Of a DNA stretch of 64,000 bases, positions 23,375 to 31,071 are shown in pieces. Where the stretch lies: positions 62,001 through 126,000 of the forward strand of contig CAMAQH010000009.1 in NCBI GenBank assembly GCA_945860295.1, in the 5' to 3' direction. The stretch is from Prosthecobacter debontii (GTDB taxonomy: Bacteria; Verrucomicrobiota; Verrucomicrobiia; Verrucomicrobiales; Verrucomicrobiaceae). The translations under genes were made by a program, and so were the position numbers. The stretch's first letter is position 1. Every line of letters begins with the position of its first letter. The notes under the pieces were generated by a model. That model did not search any database and had not been told where the DNA came from. It was given only the letters and a program-made list of their open reading frames with translations.

Positions 23375-24775
23375 TCACAGCTCCACCGTCTGCATCAGCT
23401 TAGCCACTTCGACTTGGCTCGTCGGATGTTTCTCCGCCAGCGCTGCACACAGCTTTTCGGACCGCTCAGGCTCGCCGTGAACCAGGAAGACGCGCTTTTT
23501 GGCGCCACCCACGCGGTCAAACCAGTCGAGCAATTCATCATGGTCGGCATGACCAGAAAAGGAATCGAGCGTCTCGATCTCTGCCCGCACAGCAAACTCT
23601 TCACCGAGGATGTTCACGTGCTTATGACCACTGCGCAGCTTCCAGCCCAGCGTGTTCTCAGCGCAGTAGCCGACAAAGAGAAGGATGTTGTTTGGGTTGC
23701 CCACATTGTTCCGCAGGTGATGCAGGATGCGCCCACTCTCCGCCATCCCAGAGGCGGAGATGATGATGGCAGCTCCCTTGATTTTATTGAGCGACTTTGA
23801 CTCATCGACACTGTGGACGAGGTGCAGCCCCTCGAAGCCAAAGGGATCATTGCGCATGAAGAGTGCCTTGCCGACCTCCGGCTTCAGTTCATCCACATGC
23901 AGCCGGAAAATCTCAGTCGCCTTCACCGCCAATGGGCTGTCCACGTAAGTCGGGATGGGCCCAAAGCAGTTCTCATGGCGCAGCTTATCCAGCGTGTAGA
24001 GGAGTTGCTGCGTGCGCTCCACCGCAAATGCCGGAATGATGAGGTGCGCACGCCGTTGCTGCACCTCACGGATGATTCGGCAAATGTGCTCTGAAGTCTG
24101 CGCTTCCAGGTCGTGTTTCCTGCCGCCATAAGTGCTCTCCATGATGACGTAATCCACCTTCTCACTCGGCGCGGGATCATTCAGCAGATCATTGTTCGGT
24201 CGGCCAATGTCGCCGCTAAAAAGCAGGCGCGATTGCCTCTTCGTCGCCTTGTCATCAATGTCCAAAATAACCTGCGCCGAGCCGAGCACATGGCCCGCAT
24301 CAATGAATGTTAGCCGCACTCCTTCTGCTATGTGCATGTGCCGCTCATAGCCCAACGTCACGAATTGGCGCAGGCACTTCTCCGCATCGACTTGTCGATA
24401 ACTCGGCTCTAACTCAGTCTGTCCATCACGCTTGCGATGTTTGTTTAGCCACGCGATGTCGCTTTCATGAATATGCGCCGCATCCGGCAGCATGATGCTG
24501 CATAAATCGCGTGTCGCTGGTGTGGAAAAAATGTTCCCCGTAAAGCCGCGCTTGCACAGATGCGGCAAGTTTCCGGCATGATCGATGTGCGCATGAGAGA
24601 GCACCACGCAGTCGATCTTCGCCGGATCAAAAGGGAAGTCACGATTCCGCTCCATCGCCTCGGTGCGGCGGCCTTGATACAAGCCGCAGTCCAGCAGGAT
24701 GCGCGCGTTATTGACCTCGATGAGGTGTTTCGAACCTGTGGTCGTTCCGGCAGCTCCGCAGAAAGTGATTTTCAT
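23375..24775 (-). CDS. MBL-fold beta-CASP ribonuclease-like protein
   Basis: 466 residues of the CPSF73-like prokaryotic family: metallo-beta-lactamase domain, beta-CASP insert and the RMMBL C-terminal motif. Visible motifs: HAHIDHAGNLP (motif 2), DAGHVLGSA, SGDIGRPNN (motif 4), MESTYGGRKHD, PAFAVERTQQLLY (beta-CASP), ISASGMAESGRILHHL, and SFSGHADHDELLDW (motif C). All metal ligands are present, so it should be an active exo/endoribonuclease or a related hydrolase. The ATG at 24775 (MKITFCGAAGTTTGS) is the family start; an extra 22 codons upstream are not similar. Confidence 0.9.
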   Translation of the reverse strand: MKITFCGAAGTTTGSKHLIEVNNARILLDCGLYQGRRTEAMERNRDFPFDPAKIDCVVLSHAHIDHAGNLPHLCKRGFTGNIFSTPATRDLCSIMLPDAAHIHESDIAWLNKHRKRDGQTELEPSYRQVDAEKCLRQFVTLGYERHMHIAEGVRLTFIDAGHVLGSAQVILDIDDKATKRQSRLLFSGDIGRPNNDLLNDPAPSEKVDYVIMESTYGGRKHDLEAQTSEHICRIIREVQQRRAHLIIPAFAVERTQQLLYTLDKLRHENCFGPIPTYVDSPLAVKATEIFRLHVDELKPEVGKALFMRNDPFGFEGLHLVHSVDESKSLNKIKGAAIIISASGMAESGRILHHLRNNVGNPNNILLFVGYCAENTLGWKLRSGHKHVNILGEEFAVRAEIETLDSFSGHADHDELLDWFDRVGGAKKRVFLVHGEPERSEKLCAALAEKHPTSQVEVAKLMQTVEL

Positions 24776-24873
24776 GGTAGCCGCATACCAGCGGATACGC
24801 GCGTGAATGGCAAGACACAAAGCTGTGTGTTGACGAAACAACTCTCTGCGCGAAGAACTGCGACTCCATTCCT

Positions 24874-25509
24874 ATGACTGATATTCTCTCAGCACTCAAC
24901 TGGCGCTATGCCTGCAAAGTCTTTGATCCAGCTAAAAAAATCCCGGCTGACATTTGGGCACAGCTTGAGCAGTCGCTGATACTGACCCCATCAAGCTTTG
25001 GTCTTCAGCCGTGGAAGTTCATCATCATTCAGGACCAGGAACTGCGTGAGAAACTCGTGCCCAATGCCTGGAACCAGCACCAAGTCGCCGACTGCTCGCA
25101 CCTCGTCGTGATGACCGTCCCCAAAGCACTCAGCGTCGACTATGTTGATGCAAACATTGCTCGCATGGTCGAGGTGCGCGGTGGCTCGGCTGACAGCCTG
25201 CACAGCTTTCGCGACATGGTGCTCGGCTTTCGACTCGGCCTAGAAGCCAAAGGTGGTCTGGAGCAGTGGGCCAAATTGCAGAGCTACATCGCGCTCGGTC
25301 AGTTCATGTTTGCTGCCTCACAGCTCGGCCTCGACACCTGCCCTATGGAAGGCTTTGTCACCGCCAAATTCGACGAGATATTAGGACTCGAAAAAGACGG
25401 ACTCACCACTGCTGTGCTTTGCCCCGTCGGCTATCGCAGCTCCGATGACCGTTATGCTGGCCTGCCCAAAGTTCGCTTCGAGGCCAAAGATGTGATCGAA
25501 CACCGTTAA
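24874..25509 (+). CDS. nitroreductase-family NAD(P)H oxidoreductase
   Basis: 211-residue FMN-dependent oxidoreductase of the NfsB-like group. It opens with LSALNWRYACKVFDPAKKIP, the usual family start with the flavin-phosphate-binding Arg. LTPSSFGLQPWKFIII is the flavin-contacting loop. ALGQFMFAASQLGLDTCPMEGF follows at the substrate side, and LCPVGYRSSDD closes the domain. Such enzymes reduce nitro compounds, quinones or enones; the substrate cannot be inferred. It is 10 bp upstream of the YhcH-family gene, so the two probably form an operon. Confidence 0.9.
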   Translation: MTDILSALNWRYACKVFDPAKKIPADIWAQLEQSLILTPSSFGLQPWKFIIIQDQELREKLVPNAWNQHQVADCSHLVVMTVPKALSVDYVDANIARMVEVRGGSADSLHSFRDMVLGFRLGLEAKGGLEQWAKLQSYIALGQFMFAASQLGLDTCPMEGFVTAKFDEILGLEKDGLTTAVLCPVGYRSSDDRYAGLPKVRFEAKDVIEHR

Positions 25510-25519
25510 GTCTAAACTC

Positions 25520-25978
25520 ATGATCCTCGACACTCTCGACAACGCCGCCCGATACGAAACGCTGAACTCACGCTTTGCGAAAACCTTCGCATGGCTGCGC
25601 AAGTTTGATGGCACACAGGAGCTGGGGCGTCACGACATCGATGGTGATCATTGTTTCGCTCTAGTGCAGACCTACGAGACGAAGCCGATGGAAAAGGCCA
25701 AGTTTGAAGCGCATCGAAAATACATCGACGTGCAGTTCATCTACTGCGGTCGCGAAACCATCCTTTGGGCACCGCTCACCGCGATGAAGGAAGAGACCTT
25801 GGCTTATGACGAAGCCAAAGAAGCTGCGCTGTGGAAACTGATTCCTGATGTGACGCCTCTGCACATGAGCGGTGGTCATTTCGCCATCTTGTATCCGCAG
25901 GATGCCCATGCGCCATGCATCGAGTGGGAGAAGCCTGAGCAGGTGCTCAAGGTCGTGATCAAAGTTGCGGTGGAGTAG
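25520..25978 (+). CDS. YhcH/YjgK/YiaL family protein (DUF386)
   Basis: 152-residue protein of the cupin-like PF04074 family, which includes EbgC and sialic-acid-cluster YhcH. Motifs: RHDIDGDHCFALVQTYETK near residue 40, HRKYIDVQFIYCGRE with metal-site residues, MSGGHFAILYPQDAHAPCIE, and KVVIKVAVE at the end. It is thought to act on sugars or sugar acids as an anomerase or isomerase. The TAG stop lies inside the left arm of a palindromic repeat (25975-26037), so the gene's end may have been set by insertion of that element. Confidence 0.88.
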   Translation: MILDTLDNAARYETLNSRFAKTFAWLRKFDGTQELGRHDIDGDHCFALVQTYETKPMEKAKFEAHRKYIDVQFIYCGRETILWAPLTAMKEETLAYDEAKEAALWKLIPDVTPLHMSGGHFAILYPQDAHAPCIEWEKPEQVLKVVIKVAVE

Positions 25979-26037
25979 CATGGGCCGTCTAGCCTGTGAT
26001 GCCCCTTTCAGAGCACGGGCTAGAAAGCCCATGCTAC
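25975..26037. repeat. palindromic REP-like element
   Basis: The left arm GTAGCATGGGC-CGTCTAGCC-TGTG (25975-25998) pairs with CAC-GGGCTAGAAAGCCCATGCTAC (26014-26037) with a few mismatches. A ~63-bp hairpin of this form resembles extragenic palindromes. The TAG of the upstream gene is within the left arm. It may act as a transcription or mRNA-stability element between the YhcH and DUF1549 genes. Confidence 0.75.
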
Positions 26038-26058
26038 GCCCGTAGTTGTGAGCCCCTA

Positions 26059-28650
26059 ATGAAGCTGACACCTACTGTTTTCCTTTGTTCCCTCGCTGTG
26101 ACTACCCGCGGTGCTGATGCCATGCTCACGTTTGAAAAAGACGTGCGGCCCATCGTGAAAGCGCACTGCACACATTGTCATGGCGAGGAAGAGAAGCCGA
26201 AGGGCAAGCTGGATCTGCGACTGCGGCGCTTCATGGACAAGGTCGTGGTCGCGGGTGATCCGGCGAAGAGCAAGCTCATCGAGATGATCCGCAGTGGCGA
26301 GATGCCCGAGAAGGGCAAGAAGGTGTCTGAGGCCGAACTGGCGATTCTTGAAAAATGGATCGCTCAGGGAGCGAAGACTGCGAAAGCGGAACCGCTCGTG
26401 CTGGCACCGGGGCCGATGATTTCAGATGATGATCGCGAGTATTGGGCCTTCCAGTCGATCAAACGGCCCACAGTGCCGTCGGATGTCGATTTCAAAAAAG
26501 TGCGCACGCCGATGGATGCGTTTCTGCTGCACTCGATGCGTGAGAAGGGGCTCGATTTTGCTCCTGAGGCCGATCGGCGGACCTTGATCCGGCGTGTGAC
26601 GCTTGATTTGACCGGCCTGCTGCCGACACCCGAGGAAGTGGATGCCTTTGTCGCCGACAAATCGCCGCTGGCATACGAGCAACTGGTGGAGCGTTTGCTG
26701 GCCTCAAAAAACTACGGTGAGCGCTGGGCGCGGCATTGGCTGGATGTCGTGGGCTATGCGGACTCGAATGGTTACACCGAGGCAGATAGCGTCCGCCCTC
26801 ATGCGTGGCGCTATCGCGACTATGTGATTCGCTCGATGAACGAGGACAAGCCGTGGGATCAGTTCATCCAGGAGCAGATCGCGGGGGATGAACTCGCCAG
26901 CGCAACGCATGGCGACTACCAGCAGGCAGTGCTTGATCCGAAGCGAACCGACCAACTCATTGCCACCGCGTTTCTGCGCATGGCACCGGATGGCACGGGC
27001 GACACGGTGGATGATGCCAAGCTCGCGAAAAACCAAGTCATCGCCGAGCAGATCAAGATCACGACCTCCTCACTCATGGGCATGACCGTGGCGTGTGCGC
27101 AGTGTCACGATCATCGCTACGACCCAATCACGCAGGCCGACTATTATCGCCTGCGGGCCGTGTTTGATCCGGCGTATCATTGGGAGGCATGGCGTGCGCC
27201 CAACAGCCGCCTCTACTCGCTTTACACACCGCAAGAGCGCACTAAAGCCGCCGAGATCGAGGCAAAAGCCAAGGAGATCGAAGTTGAGGCCCGCGCGATG
27301 TCGAAGAAGTTCCTCGATGAGATCTTCGAGGTCGAAATCAAGAAGGTGCCGGAGGCCGAGCAGGCCGCGTTCCGCGTTGCTCGCGACACGCCGGTGGCCA
27401 AGCAGACGCCAGAGCAGAAGGCGCTCATCAAAAAATATCCTTCCGCGCTCGCTACCTACTCGCTGGATCTCTACGACAAGAAAAAGCAGGACATCGTCGA
27501 TGCAAAGATGGCCGAGGCCACGAAGCTCCGCGCCACGAAGCCGGCGGAAGGTTTTGTGATGGCCCTCATCGAAGTGAAAGGCCAGATGCCAGTGTCGAAG
27601 CTCTTCAACCGTGGCGATCACGATCAGCCAAAGCAGGTCGTGCAACCCGGCGAGCTGGGCATTCTCGCCAGTCCACAGATCGAGCCCTTCAAGCCCGTGC
27701 TGGTGAGCAGCGGCTCAAGCGGTCGTCGTCTCGCGTATGCGCAGTGGCTCACGAGTAGCAAACATCCGCTTGTCGCGCGAGTTTTGGTAAACCGCTTTTG
27801 GTTAAACCACATGGGCCGAGGCATAGTGAACACGCCCGGCGATTTTGGCCACCAAGGCGAGCTGCCCACGCATCCTGAGCTGCTCGACCACCTCGCCGAT
27901 GAGTTCGTGAAAAGCGGCTGGAAACTGAAATCGCTGCATCGCCTCATCATGCTCAGCAGCGCCTACCGTCAGTCATCCGTGAATGATGCATCGTTGCGTG
28001 CCGATCCCGAAAACCGATTTTATGCCCGTTTCAAAATGCGCCGCCTCGATGCCGAGACGCTGCGCGATTCCATGCTTGCCACCACCGGCACGCTCGTGCA
28101 GGCCAGCTACGGCCCGCCCAGCGGCATCGGCCGTGATCCGCAGGGTCGTGTAATCACTGGCATCGACAAAGGCACCATCACCACGCACAAGGTCGATCCT
28201 GCCGGTGCGGATGATTTTCGCCGCTCGATTTATGTGCAGGTACGCCGCAGCAAGCCCGTCACCGTGCTCGATACTTTCGATGCACCCACCATGAGCCCGA
28301 ACTGCGAGATGCGCAGCCAGACCACCGTCGCCCCGCAGTCGCTCCTGCTCATGAACGACACCTTCGTGCTGGACAGCTCCCGTCGTCTTGCGGATCGCGT
28401 CACCGCCGAGGCCCCGAACGACCGCGCCAGGCAACTCCAGCGCGTTTGGAACCTGCTCTACAGCAAGCCCGCCACCGATGCCGACATCACGAAGTGCCTC
28501 AGCTACCTCGACGAGCAAACCAAGGCGCTCACGCAATACCATCACGACATCCAGCACGCGAAAGGTGTCGTCCCAAATCCAACGCAAGAAGCCATGGCCA
28601 GCCTGTGCCAGATCCTTTGCAGCTCGAACCGTTTTCTCTACGTCGAATGA
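26059..28650 (+). CDS. PSCyt1-DUF1549-DUF1553 exported cytochrome protein
   Basis: 863 residues from ATG 26059, which starts a signal peptide (MKLTPTVFLCSLAVTTRGAD). A PSCyt1 heme motif CTHCH is at 37-41 (FEKDVRPIVKAHCTHCHGEE), followed by DUF1549/PSCyt2 (about 140-340; TLIRRVTLDLTGLLPTPEEV, ERWARHWLDVVGYADSNGY) with a second heme motif CAQCHDHRYDPI. A Lys/Glu-rich helical spacer leads to DUF1553/PSD1 (about 550-860; RVLVNRFWLNHMGRGIV, FGHQGELPTHPELLDHLA, TTVAPQSLLLMND). The function is unproven; these proteins occur with sulfatase and polysaccharide genes. The stop overlaps the start of the DUF1501 gene (ATGA). Confidence 0.92.
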   Translation: MKLTPTVFLCSLAVTTRGADAMLTFEKDVRPIVKAHCTHCHGEEEKPKGKLDLRLRRFMDKVVVAGDPAKSKLIEMIRSGEMPEKGKKVSEAELAILEKWIAQGAKTAKAEPLVLAPGPMISDDDREYWAFQSIKRPTVPSDVDFKKVRTPMDAFLLHSMREKGLDFAPEADRRTLIRRVTLDLTGLLPTPEEVDAFVADKSPLAYEQLVERLLASKNYGERWARHWLDVVGYADSNGYTEADSVRPHAWRYRDYVIRSMNEDKPWDQFIQEQIAGDELASATHGDYQQAVLDPKRTDQLIATAFLRMAPDGTGDTVDDAKLAKNQVIAEQIKITTSSLMGMTVACAQCHDHRYDPITQADYYRLRAVFDPAYHWEAWRAPNSRLYSLYTPQERTKAAEIEAKAKEIEVEARAMSKKFLDEIFEVEIKKVPEAEQAAFRVARDTPVAKQTPEQKALIKKYPSALATYSLDLYDKKKQDIVDAKMAEATKLRATKPAEGFVMALIEVKGQMPVSKLFNRGDHDQPKQVVQPGELGILASPQIEPFKPVLVSSGSSGRRLAYAQWLTSSKHPLVARVLVNRFWLNHMGRGIVNTPGDFGHQGELPTHPELLDHLADEFVKSGWKLKSLHRLIMLSSAYRQSSVNDASLRADPENRFYARFKMRRLDAETLRDSMLATTGTLVQASYGPPSGIGRDPQGRVITGIDKGTITTHKVDPAGADDFRRSIYVQVRRSKPVTVLDTFDAPTMSPNCEMRSQTTVAPQSLLLMNDTFVLDSSRRLADRVTAEAPNDRARQLQRVWNLLYSKPATDADITKCLSYLDEQTKALTQYHHDIQHAKGVVPNPTQEAMASLCQILCSSNRFLYVE

Positions 28651-30095
28651 ACCGCCCCCAACTCTGCTCACGTCGTCATTTCCTTCACACCAACGGCTTC
28701 GGTCTTGGCACCGTGGCGCTTGCCTCATTGCTAGAGCGCGATGGCCTGCTTGCCGCGCCTGTGAAGCCGGAGAGCTTTGGCGAGATCCGCTACGATCTGA
28801 CGCCGAAGAAGCCGCACTTTGAGCCGCGGGCGAAGGCGATGATCTCGCTCTTCATGATGGGCGGGCCGTCGCAGATGGACCTCTTCGATCCAAAGCCGAT
28901 GCTGACGAAATACGATGGCAAAAAATTCCCTGGCGACATCAAATACGACAACCTCGCGCAGGCATCGGCAAAGTGTTTTGGCTCGCCATGGAAGTTCGAA
29001 AAACAGGGCCAGTGCGGCATGGAAATCAGTGAGCTACTACCAAACTTGAGCAAGGTGGTCGATGAGATCACGCTGATCCGCTCGATGACCTCCGGCGTGA
29101 GCAATCACGCGCAAGGGCTCTACGCGATGAACGGCGGACGCATCACCGCCGGTCGCCCCGCGCTCGGCTCGTGGCTGACGTATGGTCTTGGCAGCGAGAC
29201 CGATGAACTGCCCGCCTACATGGTGCTCTCGCATCCCGGTGGCCTGCCGACTTTCCAAGGCGAGCATTTCACGAATGGCTGGTTGCCGTCGCTGTTCCAA
29301 GGCACGCTCGTGCGGCCCACCGAGCCGCGTATTTTGAATCTCGATCCGCCCGCCTCACTTGCTGGTGCGCCGCAGGCACGGCAGCTCGCGTTGCTGAAGG
29401 CCTTCAATGAAGATCATCTCTCGCAGCACCGCGGCGAACTCGATCTCCAGGCGCGCATTTCCAGCTATGAACTCGCCGCGAAGATGCAGACCGCTGCGAA
29501 GGAGGCGCTCGACATCTCGAAGGAGCCTGAGCACATCAAAGAACTCTACGGCGTGAACAATCCCGCGACGAAGGACTACGCCACGCGCTGCATCATCGCG
29601 CGGCGTCTCGTCGAGCGCGGTGTGCGCTATGTACAGGTGCTCAATGCAGGCCAGTCGTGGGATCAGCACGGTTCACTCATCACCGCGTTGCCAAAAAATT
29701 GCGAGGCTACCGATCAACCTAGTGCCGCGCTCATCAGCGATCTCAAACAGCGCGGTCTGCTCGACACCACTGTCGTACATTGGGGCGGCGAGATGGGCCG
29801 CTTACCCGTGCTGCAAAACGACGCAGGCCGCGAGAAGTGGGGCCGCGATCACAACACCTATGGCTTCAGCATGTGGGTCGCCGGTGGTGGCTTCAAGAAA
29901 GGCTGTGTTCACGGCGAAACCGACGAATTCGGCCACAAGGCCGTCATCGACGAGGTGAAGCACTTCGATTATCACGCCACGCTGCTGAGGCTCTTTGGTC
30001 TCGACCACAGCAAGCTCACCTATAAGCGCAACGGTCTTGCTGCATCGCTCACCGACAATCAGGGCGCAAAGGTCGTGGATGAATTGCTGGCGTAA
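28647..30095 (+). CDS. Tat-exported DUF1501 protein
   Basis: 482 residues from ATG 28647, overlapping the preceding gene by four bases. The N-terminus has a twin-arginine signal (CSRRHFLHTNGFGLGTVALA). The rest is DUF1501 (PF07394), related to the alkaline phosphatase/sulfatase fold: FMMGGPSQMDLFDPKPML, RSMTSGVSNHAQGLYAMNGG, YMVLSHPGGLP, RLVERGVRYVQVLNAGQSWDQHG and WGGEMGRLPV. DUF1501 proteins almost always pair with DUF1549/DUF1553 proteins, as here, suggesting a shared extracytoplasmic complex. Folded export by Tat implies a cofactor or metal. Confidence 0.92.
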   Translation: MNRPQLCSRRHFLHTNGFGLGTVALASLLERDGLLAAPVKPESFGEIRYDLTPKKPHFEPRAKAMISLFMMGGPSQMDLFDPKPMLTKYDGKKFPGDIKYDNLAQASAKCFGSPWKFEKQGQCGMEISELLPNLSKVVDEITLIRSMTSGVSNHAQGLYAMNGGRITAGRPALGSWLTYGLGSETDELPAYMVLSHPGGLPTFQGEHFTNGWLPSLFQGTLVRPTEPRILNLDPPASLAGAPQARQLALLKAFNEDHLSQHRGELDLQARISSYELAAKMQTAAKEALDISKEPEHIKELYGVNNPATKDYATRCIIARRLVERGVRYVQVLNAGQSWDQHGSLITALPKNCEATDQPSAALISDLKQRGLLDTTVVHWGGEMGRLPVLQNDAGREKWGRDHNTYGFSMWVAGGGFKKGCVHGETDEFGHKAVIDEVKHFDYHATLLRLFGLDHSKLTYKRNGLAASLTDNQGAKVVDELLA

Positions 30096-30240
30096 TTTTT
30101 TCGTGCTCAGGTGTTGATGTCGTAAGGTGACGAGGCTTCCAACTTTATTGCCCTGCGACTAGCGCTATTGGCCGTTCACATCCAAGAGAGGCCACTGATC
30201 ACCAGGGAATTGGAAAGCTTCTGCAAGAAACTTGTCTCAC

Positions 30241-31071
30241 ATGGGTATTTCTTCAGCGAAGTCCATGGAACAAGTTCCATATATGGCACAACATCATTCC
30301 AAAACATTTTCTAAACTGACTGTCGAAGCGCCAGCGCTGGATCGTGGACTTGCAGTCTTGGAGGCGCTGGATGCGCAGCATGCGGGCATGACACTGACAG
30401 AAATCAGCACGGTCATTGGCGGGCCGAAGAACTCCACTTCGCGGCTGATTCAGACACTCATCACACGGGATTATGTCGTGCGGGAGGATGCGACGATGCG
30501 CTTCCGGCTGACGGGCAAACTGCTACGCCTTGGGCAGCCGCGCGTGGCGGATGCGAGTCTGGTTGAGTGCTCACTGGATACGATGCGAATGTTGCGCGAT
30601 GCCGTGGGTGAGACGGTGCAGGTCGGCATACCGATTGGGGACGAGGGTATCATCATCGAGAAGATCGAGAGCACGCAGGCGGTGCGCATTGGTGTGAACA
30701 TCGGATTGCGCTTCCCTCTGCACAACAATGCGCCGGGGAAGGTGCTGCTGGCGTTTCGTCATCTGAAGGAGTGCGAGCGCACGATCAACCGCATCAAGCT
30801 GACGCGCTGCACGGCGCGCACGATTACGGACAAGGCGACGCTGCGGGCGGAATGTAAGCGCGTGACAAAACAAGGTTACGCGACGGACTGGGGCGAGGCG
30901 GATGAGGGCATTCATTGCGTGGCGGCACCGGTGCGCGATCGGCTCAATGTGCTCGTGGCGACGCTTTGGGTTTCAGGCATCGCTGGGCGGATGCCGAAGA
31001 GCACGTTCGCATCCGTGGCTGGCGAGGTGATGAAAGCAGCGGGCGAAATCGAAAGGAGGCTGCGGACGTGA
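30241..31071 (+). CDS. IclR-family transcriptional regulator
   Basis: 276 residues. An N-terminal winged helix-turn-helix (about 30-90; ALDRGLAVLEALDAQHAGMT, LTEISTVIGGPKNSTSRLIQ) is followed by the IclR effector-binding domain (VGETVQVGIPIGDEGIIIEK, RFPLHNNAPGKVLLAF, GYATDWGEADEGIHCVAAPV). IclR proteins respond to small carbon-catabolic metabolites and often control neighbouring genes. The frame is also open from a TTG at 30232; ATG 30241 is the first ATG and ATG 30265 is possible. The 145-bp gap upstream is the only sizeable promoter space before the following operon. The stop overlaps the GTG start of the next gene. Confidence 0.88.
   Translation: MGISSAKSMEQVPYMAQHHSKTFSKLTVEAPALDRGLAVLEALDAQHAGMTLTEISTVIGGPKNSTSRLIQTLITRDYVVREDATMRFRLTGKLLRLGQPRVADASLVECSLDTMRMLRDAVGETVQVGIPIGDEGIIIEKIESTQAVRIGVNIGLRFPLHNNAPGKVLLAFRHLKECERTINRIKLTRCTARTITDKATLRAECKRVTKQGYATDWGEADEGIHCVAAPVRDRLNVLVATLWVSGIAGRMPKSTFASVAGEVMKAAGEIERRLRT
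31052..31059 (+). promoter_or_regulatory. strong Shine-Dalgarno for the GTG-started DUF1549 gene
   Basis: AAAGGAGG at 31052-31059, eight bases before GTG 31068, lies inside the 3' end of the IclR gene. It decides the start of the downstream gene, whose frame is open much further upstream, and gives a proper signal peptide. Confidence 0.85.
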